From an uncultured bacterium (GTDB lineage: Bacteria > Actinomycetota > Coriobacteriia > Coriobacteriales > Eggerthellaceae): 64,000 nt of DNA. The DNA is taken from NCBI GenBank assembly GCA_905214325.1, contig CAJMLT010000001.1:92494-156493 (forward strand), in the 5' to 3' direction. Positions 54,917-63,177 of this stretch are shown here, in pieces. Made by a program: the position numbers and the translations under genes. How positions within the stretch are numbered: the stretch's first letter is position 1; each line of letters begins with the position of its first letter. The notes beneath the pieces were generated by a model, which was given only the letters and a program-made list of their open reading frames with translations, made no database searches and was not told the DNA's origin.

Positions 54917-55960
54917 ATGAACAATCCATTCATTTCATTTATCGTTCCCGTGTATAATGCTGCGTCCTATTTGCCTGAATGCTTGGATTCCATTTTGGCG
55001 CAGACCTACACCAATTATGAAATTGTTGCCGTTAACGATGGGTCAAGCGACGACTCCCTTGAGGTGCTGCGGAGGTATGAGGAAAAGCATTCAAAACTTT
55101 TTACGGTGATCGACCAGAAAAACGGTGGTGCGGCAAGCGCTCGTAATAACGGTATGGATGCTGCAAAAGGAGACTACATTGCCTTTGTGGATGGTGATGA
55201 TGTTCTCCTTCCGGATTATCTTGAAGTTATGGTGCGTAATATTGAGTCGGACAATGCCGATTTGGTTGTATCGGGTTGTTTGGTGTTTGATTCGAGCACG
55301 AGAGAGCAGGTTGGGGGGCGCGTTGCGACCGATTGGACGGTGGAGTTTTCTAACGGGATAGCGCATGTTTTTCAGTATGGGCCCTGGGCAAAGCTCATCA
55401 GTACTTCGTTGATTCGGGAAAACTCGCTTTATTTCATCGCTGGTGAAATTATGGAAGACGGTCCCTTCAGTATGGCAATTGATTTCTTGTCGAACAACTG
55501 CATCTCTCTTCCTTATGTGGGATATCTGTACAGAAGGCATGAGACTTCGGTGTCTGCAAATGTGAGGAAAACGGGGTCCAACAGCGAAAAGAGGTCTTTT
55601 TCCTTTAATGGATTCAGCTATGCATGCGAAAAGGTTTTAGCTGGAAGGGATGACCGATACTATAGGCCTTTGGAGTACTGTATATGTAAGGCTCTTGCTG
55701 GTTTTGTTTTTGCATCAAGTCAGCAAGCAGGTCCTGAAGAACTGAAATTAACATGCTCCCGTTCAAAGGAGTTGTTGGATAAGTTCTTTCCCGATATTGC
55801 TAACAATAAAGAAATTAGAATAAGAAACTATAAAAGTCTTCCTCTTTCTCATAGGGTAGCCACATCTCTGCTCAGGTTTTCTTATCTGCATAACTGTATA
55901 TATCCAGTTGCTCGTACGGTTCAGTTTTTCGATCGCCGTTTACGTCGGCGCAATACCTGA
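54917..55960 (+). CDS. GT2 glycosyltransferase
   Basis: This 347-residue enzyme has ISFIVPVYNAASYLPECLDSIL, IVAVNDGSSDDSLEVL, NGGAASARNNGMDAAKGDYIAFVDGDD (DxD) and EDGPFSMAI in the acceptor half. No membrane helix is present. It probably adds one sugar to the lipid-linked repeat unit; donor unknown. Confidence 0.91.
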   Translation: MNNPFISFIVPVYNAASYLPECLDSILAQTYTNYEIVAVNDGSSDDSLEVLRRYEEKHSKLFTVIDQKNGGAASARNNGMDAAKGDYIAFVDGDDVLLPDYLEVMVRNIESDNADLVVSGCLVFDSSTREQVGGRVATDWTVEFSNGIAHVFQYGPWAKLISTSLIRENSLYFIAGEIMEDGPFSMAIDFLSNNCISLPYVGYLYRRHETSVSANVRKTGSNSEKRSFSFNGFSYACEKVLAGRDDRYYRPLEYCICKALAGFVFASSQQAGPEELKLTCSRSKELLDKFFPDIANNKEIRIRNYKSLPLSHRVATSLLRFSYLHNCIYPVARTVQFFDRRLRRRNT

Positions 55961-55985
55961 AACACATTTCAGACATGGGGATAAA

Positions 55986-57047
55986 ATGACTAAAATCAGC
56001 ATCATCATACCGGTTTACAATTCAGCGCAATATGTCGAGGAAGCTGCGCGAAGTGTTCTGTCTCAGGATTGTGATAGCTTCGAGTTGCTTTTGGTTGATG
56101 ATGGCTCTACGGATGCATCAGGCGATGTCTGTGACAGATTGGCTGAGGAAGACTCTCGAGTTCGCGTTTTTCACATAGAAAATGGCGGAATGTGTCATGC
56201 TCGCAATTTTGCCATGGAACATGCGCGGGGAGACTACGTTGCGTTTTGCGATAATGATGATATCTATCTTCCGGGGCTTTTGTCGGAGGCATATCGTGCG
56301 GCTGAAGAATCTGGAGCTGAGTGTGTTTGCTACGGCATTATGATTGAGCAATACAATAAGGAAGGTGCTGTTTCTTCAAAGGTCATCATGTGCCCACAAA
56401 AGGCGGAGGTGCTAGTGAATGAAGAAATTGCACAACATTTTGATTCGCTTTACTATGCATCGGATGGCGTTTGGGCGCGTATTTACAAAAGGTCATTTCT
56501 CGTTGAAAACGGAATTCGTTTTGATGAGAATTTGAGACATGGAACCGAAGATATCCTTTTCAATATGGATGTTATTCGGGTTTGTCGGACCATCGCTTTT
56601 ATTCCTGAAGTTTTCTATATCTGGCGACGTCGGGCATCGCATAGTTCTTCCATGGTTATCGCCCCTGATCGTATACGGGGTATAGAGATGCTTTTGAAAA
56701 AAGAGAACGACTTCATGCTCGAGCGCGGTATTGACCAATTGTTTCCTGATCTCTATGCTGCACTTCTTTTAAGCAACTTTGTTGATGTTGCGACCGTTGC
56801 GCCTCTTGCGGGGGGGCAGTCTTTTCGCGTTGAGTGCAAGCTATATGAGACGTTGCGGAAAATATACGAGCCTTATAGGGAAAATATCCTTAAGGCCGCC
56901 CCTCCTCTTCATACGAGACTTGCTTTTCGAGCGCTGATGGCTGGGCGATGGAGAATGCTCTATTGTGCGATGGTTTCGTCTTCTAAGATCGTATCGCTTG
57001 TTCGCAGACGATCGCATGTCGATGGATCTGTTCCAGCGTCTCTTTAG
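55986..57047 (+). CDS. GT2 glycosyltransferase
   Basis: This 353-residue enzyme opens with ISIIIPVYNSAQYVEEAARSVL, then LLLVDDGSTDASGDVCD, NGGMCHARNFAMEHARGDYVAFCDNDD (NDD as metal motif) and RHGTEDILFNMDV. ATG 55986 follows GGGG; a longer frame to 55908 overlaps the preceding gene and has no site. It converges on a minus-strand GT4 gene. Confidence 0.91.
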   Translation: MTKISIIIPVYNSAQYVEEAARSVLSQDCDSFELLLVDDGSTDASGDVCDRLAEEDSRVRVFHIENGGMCHARNFAMEHARGDYVAFCDNDDIYLPGLLSEAYRAAEESGAECVCYGIMIEQYNKEGAVSSKVIMCPQKAEVLVNEEIAQHFDSLYYASDGVWARIYKRSFLVENGIRFDENLRHGTEDILFNMDVIRVCRTIAFIPEVFYIWRRRASHSSSMVIAPDRIRGIEMLLKKENDFMLERGIDQLFPDLYAALLLSNFVDVATVAPLAGGQSFRVECKLYETLRKIYEPYRENILKAAPPLHTRLAFRALMAGRWRMLYCAMVSSSKIVSLVRRRSHVDGSVPASL

Positions 57048-57084
57048 TGGGGCGGTCTTTTTCAAAGTGAACGGGCGGGGTATT

Positions 57085-58242
57085 TCAAGAGGGATAAATT
57101 TTCGATAGTGTTTCTTCGCTGTGATTCCAGGAGAAATCCCGCTCTACGAGAGAATATATGGCTCGCGCCTTCTGATGATAGTATTCCTCATTTTCAAGAA
57201 GAGCACGTATGGCGACGGCGAAATCCTCATTCGTTTCGGCTAGCAGAAGGCTTTCTCCGGCTTCGTCGATGCCTTCTGCTCCTATATCGGTCGTAATGAC
57301 GGGAAGCCCTAAGCTGGCCGCAAGAAGCACCTTTAGTTTGATGCCAGCACCACTTACCAAGGGAAAGGCTGCTACTTTGCATTCTGAGATGCAAGAATTT
57401 ATATCATCGACGAAGCCGGTGACAACAATGGAGTCGCTTTGCCGACTGAGGAGCTCTTGCGACGGATGCGCTCCAATGATTTTCAAGCTTGCCAATTCTC
57501 CCAAGTGGAAACTATCGAATATATCGATAAGCCTCAAAGCGGCTTCGTTATTTTCTTCTCGTCCCATCTGTCCGACGAAACACACGATTGGTTGCTTGGG
57601 TGACTTGTCGGCGTGTTCTACTTCCACACCGTAATAAGGAGCGAGCCAGATAGCGGCGTGCCGTGGACGATAGAGCGAATCTATGAGGGCGCAGTCCTTT
57701 TGGGAGAAGGAAAACACCGTATTAGATGCGGCAACATATTTTCTCTCACAACGGACGACTTTCCTATACTGTCCTTTGAGAAAAAACTTTCGCAGACCTT
57801 TTGCTCCTTCTTTCTGCCGTGAAAAGGACTGCTGTGTGACGTCATGTTCGGTTAGATTAAATTGCAGGTGCGGGAATAGCTTTTTGATCCATTGATACTG
57901 GCCCATTGCCGTGTATTCGGCATGGATGGCATCGATCTTGAATTTTTTTATCAAATGAACAAGCTTGAGAGTGAAGATAGGCGAAGTTCTTACGGAAAAC
58001 AGAAAAGGAACCCGTGGATGCAAAATTGATCTTAAGCCCATGAGAATGGTGTTCGAGGATACCCCGGAGGCTCTATCGCCGTATTCGGTGAGAAGTTCGC
58101 GCTCCTGTTTTGAATTGACAAACGTGAGAAGATGGTAATCGTGATGCTCGATGAGCCATTCTGCCTGTTTGCCCATGCAAACTCCCCCTGCGTGAGAAGC
58201 TCGTTTCGAGGGGACGTAGGGCGTGATGTGTAGAATGTTCAT
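57085..58242 (-). CDS. GT4 glycosyltransferase, opposite strand
   Basis: This 385-residue GT-B fold enzyme has the N-terminal donor-acceptor cleft (MNILHITPYVPSKRASHAGG) and the C-terminal GT4 motif GAGIKLKVLLAASLGLPVITTD, followed by GAEGI. PIVCFVGQMGREENNEAALR marks the linker. It is the only gene on the minus strand in the 31.9-63 kb glycan locus, so it has its own promoter and probably entered separately. The start follows GAGGA. Confidence 0.9.
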   Translation of the reverse strand: MNILHITPYVPSKRASHAGGVCMGKQAEWLIEHHDYHLLTFVNSKQERELLTEYGDRASGVSSNTILMGLRSILHPRVPFLFSVRTSPIFTLKLVHLIKKFKIDAIHAEYTAMGQYQWIKKLFPHLQFNLTEHDVTQQSFSRQKEGAKGLRKFFLKGQYRKVVRCERKYVAASNTVFSFSQKDCALIDSLYRPRHAAIWLAPYYGVEVEHADKSPKQPIVCFVGQMGREENNEAALRLIDIFDSFHLGELASLKIIGAHPSQELLSRQSDSIVVTGFVDDINSCISECKVAAFPLVSGAGIKLKVLLAASLGLPVITTDIGAEGIDEAGESLLLAETNEDFAVAIRALLENEEYYHQKARAIYSLVERDFSWNHSEETLSKIYPS

Positions 58243-58379
58243 GAGTCCTCGTTCGGTTGACTATACGTACCCCACATTTTACATAAAAGAACGGGTTTCG
58301 ATTCCTTAAGTGTGCTTGAAGTGCATGGGTGAAGTAAAATAAAGAATGGCCTTCCTGCCAGATAGAGGAGACGAATAAG

Positions 58380-59399
58380 ATGATAATAACCAAAACGCCT
58401 TTCCGGATGTCATTTTTCGGTGGCGGGACTGATATGCCGGCCTTTTTCGAAAAGCATGGCGGCGCTGTTCTTTCTACGACTTTTGATAAGTACTGCTATA
58501 CCACCGTTCGGCACTTGCCACGCTTTTTCGATTATTCGACGGAATTGTCCTATTCGAAAACGGAGCGGGTGACCGATCGCGATGCCATCGAGCATCCCGC
58601 GATTAAAAATGCAATGAAGATGTTGGATATGCATGAGATTCGTTTGACTTATGAGGCTGATCTTCCGGCTCGGACGGGGTTGGGGACTTCATCTTCCTTT
58701 GCAGTGGGGATGTTGTCGGCCTTCCACTGTCTTAAAGGCTCATATGCTTCCGCAGAACAGTTGGCAAAGGAAGCTATTTTTCTCGAAAGAACCCTCTGCG
58801 CTGAAGCTGGCGGATGGCAGGACCAGATAGCTGCTGCGTACGGAGGATTGAATAAGATTGTATTCAAGGAGGATTCTTTTGAGGTCCTTCCGGTGATAAT
58901 CAGTCCCTCCCGCAAGCATCAACTCGATAAGAACCTGATGTTGTTTTTCACCGGATTCACGCGTTTTTCCAGTGATGTACAAAAGGGAAACAGGGTGAGT
59001 GATAAAACGGCACGACTGCTTGAAATGCTGACTTTGGTAGATGAGGCCGAAAAAATACTTGTTGATAAGCATGCGAATCTGAATACTTTCGGAGAGCTGC
59101 TTGATGCGGCTTGGAAGTTGAAGCGGGGGACAGGTAGCAGTGTTTCCACTGATGCCATTGATGAGTCTTATGATAAAGCTAGGGCCGCAGGCGCCTTGGG
59201 GGGTAAGCTTCTCGGGGCGGGAGGCGGTGGATTTCTCCTTTTTTATGTGGAGGAAGATAAGCAGGAAAACGTTAAAAAGGCCCTGAGTGATCTGATGTAT
59301 GTTCCTTTTGAGTTCGAAGAGGGTGGAACGCGCGTTATACATTACAGTCCTGAAAATTATGAGATGACGCCGAATAAAGAAACTGTAGAGGAGGGGTAG
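58380..59399 (+). CDS. hddA: D-glycero-alpha-D-manno-heptose 7-phosphate kinase
   Basis: This 339-residue GHMP kinase phosphorylates C1 of heptose 7-phosphate to the alpha-1,7-bisphosphate. It has the opening ITKTPFRMSFFGGGTDMPAFF, the ATP loop PARTGLGTSSSFAVG and GGKLLGAGGGGFLLFY (GHMP motif 3). Together with the two following genes it forms the GDP-heptose pathway known from S-layer glycans of Aneurinibacillus. It follows AGAGGAG. Fucokinase and galactokinase are less likely, since the gene is adjacent to gmhA. Confidence 0.9.
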   Translation: MIITKTPFRMSFFGGGTDMPAFFEKHGGAVLSTTFDKYCYTTVRHLPRFFDYSTELSYSKTERVTDRDAIEHPAIKNAMKMLDMHEIRLTYEADLPARTGLGTSSSFAVGMLSAFHCLKGSYASAEQLAKEAIFLERTLCAEAGGWQDQIAAAYGGLNKIVFKEDSFEVLPVIISPSRKHQLDKNLMLFFTGFTRFSSDVQKGNRVSDKTARLLEMLTLVDEAEKILVDKHANLNTFGELLDAAWKLKRGTGSSVSTDAIDESYDKARAAGALGGKLLGAGGGGFLLFYVEEDKQENVKKALSDLMYVPFEFEEGGTRVIHYSPENYEMTPNKETVEEG

Positions 59400-59403
59400 G
59401 TAT

Positions 59404-60063
59404 ATGAGCGCAGGAGATATTCGGAATTCCGAGGAAATCATTGACGATTTATTCGATAGGTATCCATTATTGAGGGCATGTGAGTCGAATGTGCGTCGGG
59501 CATACGATATGCTTTGCTCCTGCTATGGGGAATCGAAGAAGGTGCTTGTATGCGGCAATGGTGGATCAGCGGCGGATTCGGAGCACATTGTCGGTGAACT
59601 TATGAAGAGTTTTAAGATGAAGAGGAAGCCAGACCCATCTTTTACGAATTCTTATAACGCTATTTTCTCAGAGGATCCTCCCAACTGGTTGGAAGGAGCT
59701 TTACCGGCTATATCCCTTGTTTCTCACACGGCTCTTTCGACAGCCTTTTCTAACGATGAGTCGGCAGTGGGAGTGTTCGCCCAACAGGTATATGGGTACG
59801 GTGACCGAGGGGATGTACTGATAGCTATTTCCACGTCAGGTACGTCGCGCAATGTTATAGAGGCAGCGAAGGTCGCTCAGGCAAAACGCATGGGAGTAAT
59901 CGCTCTGATGGGGGAAGCTGATGCTCCACTAGCCTCATTTGCCGATGTTGCCATACGAGTTCCTTGTACGGAGACGTTTAAGGTACAAGAACTACATCTA
60001 CCCGTCTACCATGCTCTTTGTGCTGCCGTGGAAGCTCATTTTTTCGGGAGTGTCGATGATTAG
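59404..60063 (+). CDS. gmhA: Phosphoheptose isomerase
   Basis: This 219-residue SIS-domain enzyme converts sedoheptulose 7-phosphate to D-glycero-D-manno-heptose 7-phosphate. VCGNGGSAADSEHIVGELMKSF (about residues 46-67) is the GmhA signature, with SLVSHTALSTAFSNDE and VLIAISTSGTSRNVIEAAKVA completing the sugar site. The gene starts 4 bases after hddA and overlaps the next gene by 8 bases, so the three are translationally coupled. Confidence 0.93.
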   Translation: MSAGDIRNSEEIIDDLFDRYPLLRACESNVRRAYDMLCSCYGESKKVLVCGNGGSAADSEHIVGELMKSFKMKRKPDPSFTNSYNAIFSEDPPNWLEGALPAISLVSHTALSTAFSNDESAVGVFAQQVYGYGDRGDVLIAISTSGTSRNVIEAAKVAQAKRMGVIALMGEADAPLASFADVAIRVPCTETFKVQELHLPVYHALCAAVEAHFFGSVDD

Positions 60064-61231
60064 CAGGAGAGAGGCTGTTGTGCTGGCGGGGGGGTTTGGC
60101 ACACGCTTGGCCGATGTGATATCAGATCTCCCAAAGCCCATGGCTCCTGTTGCGGGTCGTCCTTTTTTAAGGTTTTTGCTGGATCAGCTTGCCGATCATG
60201 CTTTTTCTCGAGTCGTTATTGCGGACGGGTATAGGAAAGAATGCATCGAAGAATACTTTGGGTCCATGTATCGTGGTATGGAATTGGTCTACAGTTCGGA
60301 AGATACCCCTTTGTTTACGGGCGGTGCAGTGAAGCAGGCCTTGAATCTATGCTCGGCACCGTGGGTTTACGTATTCAACGGTGACACCTACCTTGAAGTT
60401 GATTTCGATAAGATGGAGAACTCCCTATCCCGCGATGCCGATTCGGTGACGGCATGCTTGGCAGTAAAGGAAATGTGTGATTTTGATCGCTACGGCACGC
60501 TTGATATAGAAAGGGTTTCTGGTCGGATAACGGCGTTTCATGAGAAGAAACCATGTAAAAAAGGATTTATTAACGCGGGTGTCTATCTCTTAAAAAATGG
60601 TGTGCTCGATGATTGCCCCGTTAAGTTTTCTTTGGAAATCGATTATTTCGAAAAAGTAGTTGATGGCGGGTCGCTTTGCGCGGTCGAAATGACAGGCTGC
60701 TTTATCGATATAGGAATACCCGAGGACTATCGTTTTTCTCAAACTCTGCTTGCTCCGCTGGCGAAGAAGTGGAAGCTGGCTTTGTTCGATCGAGATGGAA
60801 CCATCAATGTTGATACGGGGCATCTTTTCGAGCCTGAAAAATTGGAACTGATTCCTGAGACGATTGAGATTATCAGGGGATACAACAAAAAAGATGACTA
60901 CAAGATTGTCGTGGTGACAAATCAGGCCGGCATTGCAAAAGGAATGTACACCGTCGAGCAAATGCATGAGCTGCATCGCTATCTCGATGAGTTATTAGAT
61001 CAACAAGATGTCCATATCGATGCATATTACTACTGCCCGCATCATCCGGATTATACGGGTCCTTGTGAATGTCGGAAACCTCGATCAGGGATGATCAAGA
61101 AGGCTCTTTTCGATTTCGACGCAGATCCCGATTCATGCATTCTGTACGGAGATAAAGATACGGATATTGCGGCAGCGCGTGATGCGGGTGTTTGCGGCGT
61201 GCAGATAAATCACGAGAAGATGGGGCGATAG
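60056..61231 (+). CDS. Fusion: heptose 1-phosphate guanylyltransferase (HddC) + heptose 1,7-bisphosphate phosphatase (GmhB)
   Basis: This 391-residue protein has an N-terminal nucleotidyltransferase (about residues 1-230) with AVVLAGGFGTRLADVISDLPKPMAPVAG and FNGDTYLEV, like HddC. A C-terminal HAD phosphatase (about 240-391) has D245 and D247 in FDRDGTINVD and the GmhB zinc loop YYCPHHPDYTGPCECRKPRSGM. The fusion would perform steps 3 and 4 of GDP-D-glycero-alpha-D-manno-heptose synthesis: dephosphorylate C7, then add GMP. The start at 60056 overlaps the gmhA stop (ATGATTAG). Confidence 0.9.
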   Translation: MISRREAVVLAGGFGTRLADVISDLPKPMAPVAGRPFLRFLLDQLADHAFSRVVIADGYRKECIEEYFGSMYRGMELVYSSEDTPLFTGGAVKQALNLCSAPWVYVFNGDTYLEVDFDKMENSLSRDADSVTACLAVKEMCDFDRYGTLDIERVSGRITAFHEKKPCKKGFINAGVYLLKNGVLDDCPVKFSLEIDYFEKVVDGGSLCAVEMTGCFIDIGIPEDYRFSQTLLAPLAKKWKLALFDRDGTINVDTGHLFEPEKLELIPETIEIIRGYNKKDDYKIVVVTNQAGIAKGMYTVEQMHELHRYLDELLDQQDVHIDAYYYCPHHPDYTGPCECRKPRSGMIKKALFDFDADPDSCILYGDKDTDIAAARDAGVCGVQINHEKMGR

Positions 61232-62020
61232 ATGGACGAAAACAACCACACTTTCGCGGTGTGCGCTTATGGAGAAAGTCCGTACTTGGAAGAATGCATC
61301 CAATCCCTACTGGCGCAAACCGTTTCTACGGGAATCGTCGTAGCTACCTCCACATCCAACGAGCATATTGCCACTCTGGCGGCAAAATATGATCTTCCGT
61401 TATATGTTCGTGACGGGCAATCTGGTATCGCAGCGGATTGGAATTACGCTATCGAAGCCGCCAATACACCGTTCGTTACCGTTGCTCATCAAGATGATAT
61501 TTACAGCGAAACGTATGCTGAAGAGATGTTGGATGCCGTAGCGATGCATCCCGATCTTTTGGTTTTCTTTACAAACTACGGGGAATTGCGAAACGGTAAA
61601 GTCGTCGATGATAATAAATTGCTTACCATCAAAAGAAGGATGCTGGCCCCTCTCGAGAACGGTAAGCATGCATCTTCGATTTTTGTTAGGCGCAGGATTT
61701 TATCTTTGGGGTCGGCAATATGTTGTCCTTCGGTAACCATTAACACTGCGGCAACAGGGACCCCTGTCTTTCGGGAAGGCTTGAAATCGAATTTGGATTG
61801 GGAGGCGTGGGAGCGTCTTTCAAAACTTTCAGGCGTGTTCTATTATGATTCGAAGATATTGATGCATCATCGGATTCATGAACAATCTGAGACCACCCAT
61901 CTTATCGAGGGTAATATTCGGGGTGGAGAAGATCTTGTTATGTTCAAGAAGTTTTGGCCCTCACCTATCGCGAAGGCGATCAACGTAGTGTACTCCTCAA
62001 GCGAAAAGAGTAATGAATAA
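61232..62020 (+). CDS. GT2 glycosyltransferase, short
   Basis: This 262-residue GT2 opens FAVCAYGESPYLEECIQSLL and has GIAADWNYAIEAANTPFVTVAHQDDIYSETYA, with HQDD as the DxD-type metal motif. It starts directly after the upstream stop (TAGATG), within the heptose operon. It is therefore a candidate heptosyltransferase, though GT2 members rarely use GDP-heptose and this is a guess. Confidence 0.88.
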   Translation: MDENNHTFAVCAYGESPYLEECIQSLLAQTVSTGIVVATSTSNEHIATLAAKYDLPLYVRDGQSGIAADWNYAIEAANTPFVTVAHQDDIYSETYAEEMLDAVAMHPDLLVFFTNYGELRNGKVVDDNKLLTIKRRMLAPLENGKHASSIFVRRRILSLGSAICCPSVTINTAATGTPVFREGLKSNLDWEAWERLSKLSGVFYYDSKILMHHRIHEQSETTHLIEGNIRGGEDLVMFKKFWPSPIAKAINVVYSSSEKSNE

Positions 62021-62022
62021 GC

Positions 62023-62724
62023 ATGAGAACACTGATAATAATTCCAGCATACAACGAGGAAGATTGTCTTGAGCATACGCTTTCCGAATTGCAGTCATAT
62101 ATAAAGGAAAACGGGAAGCATTCGTATGATTTCATTATCGTTAACGATGGCTCTTCTGACTCCACTGCGCAGGTTTGTCGAGATAACGCTTACCCCATGC
62201 TTGACCTACCTATCAATACAGGACTTTCGTCTGCTTTTCAGACGGGCATGAAATATGCAGTTAGTCATAACTATGATTATGCGATCCAGTTTGATGCGGA
62301 TGGGCAACACGACCCGAAGTATCTTGATCAAATGGTAGATACGGCGCTTGATGGGGGGGCGGATATCGTTATCGGGTCCCGCTTTATAGGCAAGAAAAAG
62401 CATAGATCGATGAGGATGTTGGGGTCTGTTTTCATTGTTGGGATGATACGCTTGACGAGTGGACAGAGGGTTACCGACCCTACGTCCGGCATGCGTTTGT
62501 TTGCAAGGGACCTGATAGAACGTTTCGCGCGGGATAACAACTATGCTCCTGAGCCGGATACGATTGCGTTCGCCATACGTAATGGATCGAAAGTGGTTGA
62601 GGTTCCCGTTACCATGCGTGATCGCTATGCGGGGCAAAGCTATCTTTCTGCCGCTAAGTCGATCATTTATATGATTCGAATGGGGCTTTCCATTCTGTTT
62701 TTCCAGTGGGTTAGAAAGGCGTAA
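62023..62724 (+). CDS. GT2 polyprenyl-phosphate mannosyl/glucosyltransferase-like
   Basis: This 233-residue DPM1-like protein has TLIIIPAYNEEDCLEHTL, FIIVNDGSSDST, NTGLSSAFQTGMKYA, IQFDADGQHDP (metal site) and TDPTSGMRLFARD. The C-terminus ends in a hydrophobic helix (SIIYMIRMGLSILFFQWV). It pairs with the DUF2304 gene 3 bases downstream, a frequent combination thought to form a membrane-bound polyprenyl-phosphate sugar synthase. Confidence 0.9.
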   Translation: MRTLIIIPAYNEEDCLEHTLSELQSYIKENGKHSYDFIIVNDGSSDSTAQVCRDNAYPMLDLPINTGLSSAFQTGMKYAVSHNYDYAIQFDADGQHDPKYLDQMVDTALDGGADIVIGSRFIGKKKHRSMRMLGSVFIVGMIRLTSGQRVTDPTSGMRLFARDLIERFARDNNYAPEPDTIAFAIRNGSKVVEVPVTMRDRYAGQSYLSAAKSIIYMIRMGLSILFFQWVRKA

Positions 62725-62727
62725 AAC

Positions 62728-63099
62728 ATGGTAATAGAATTGAGGATTGCTCTTGTTGTCGGAGCATTGTTTCTTTTGTTTTACGTGTTTAAAAAGGTCA
62801 GAAGTACTCCGGTGCAGGTGACTGATACCATTTTCTGGTTTCTCTCCGCTGCCATATTGGTACTGCTTGCCATTTTTCCGGATATCACTTTTGTATGTGC
62901 TGATCTTTTGGGCATCCAATCACCGGCTAACTTCATTTTCACCGTGCTCGTTGCGGCGCTTATCGTTAGGGTATTTTTGTCTAGCATGGAAATAGCCGTC
63001 TTAAAGAATAGAGTTAACGAGCTATCCCAGGAAGTTGCTCTGAAAGAGCGAGCGCTGCAGACGGACAAGGTCGAGGTGCGGGGCGATATCGACGACTAG
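62728..63099 (+). CDS. DUF2304 membrane protein
   Basis: This 123-residue protein has three hydrophobic segments (about residues 5-22, 35-52, 65-85) and a charged coiled C-terminus (LKNRVNELSQEVALKERALQ). DUF2304 proteins are found next to DPM1-like GT2 genes and are believed to anchor or regulate them. No enzymatic motif is present. Confidence 0.86.
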   Translation: MVIELRIALVVGALFLLFYVFKKVRSTPVQVTDTIFWFLSAAILVLLAIFPDITFVCADLLGIQSPANFIFTVLVAALIVRVFLSSMEIAVLKNRVNELSQEVALKERALQTDKVEVRGDIDD

Positions 63100-63135
63100 A
63101 GAATATTGCTTCACAGAATGAAATACCTACTCTCT

Positions 63136-63161
63136 TGCTATAATGTGTTCACTTTGTGAAC
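63136..63161 (+). promoter_or_regulatory. Promoter and operator-like repeat of the third ChW gene
   Basis: TGC-TATAAT (63139-63144), a consensus extended -10, is followed at once by the perfect inverted repeat GTTCAC-TTT-GTGAAC (63147-63161). This sits at the expected transcription start, a typical repressor position. Confidence 0.7.
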
Positions 63162-63177
63162 GCATTCGGAGGGTAGC

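Noticed and set aside
58380..59399. Galactokinase or L-fucokinase instead of HddA
   Set aside because: The GHMP motifs alone fit, but close linkage to gmhA and to an HddC-GmhB fusion favours heptose 7-phosphate kinase.
57085..63099. Prophage or integrative element as a source of the A+T-rich genes
   Set aside because: No integrase, attachment repeat, tRNA target or phage structural gene was found; a horizontally acquired glycan cassette explains the composition.
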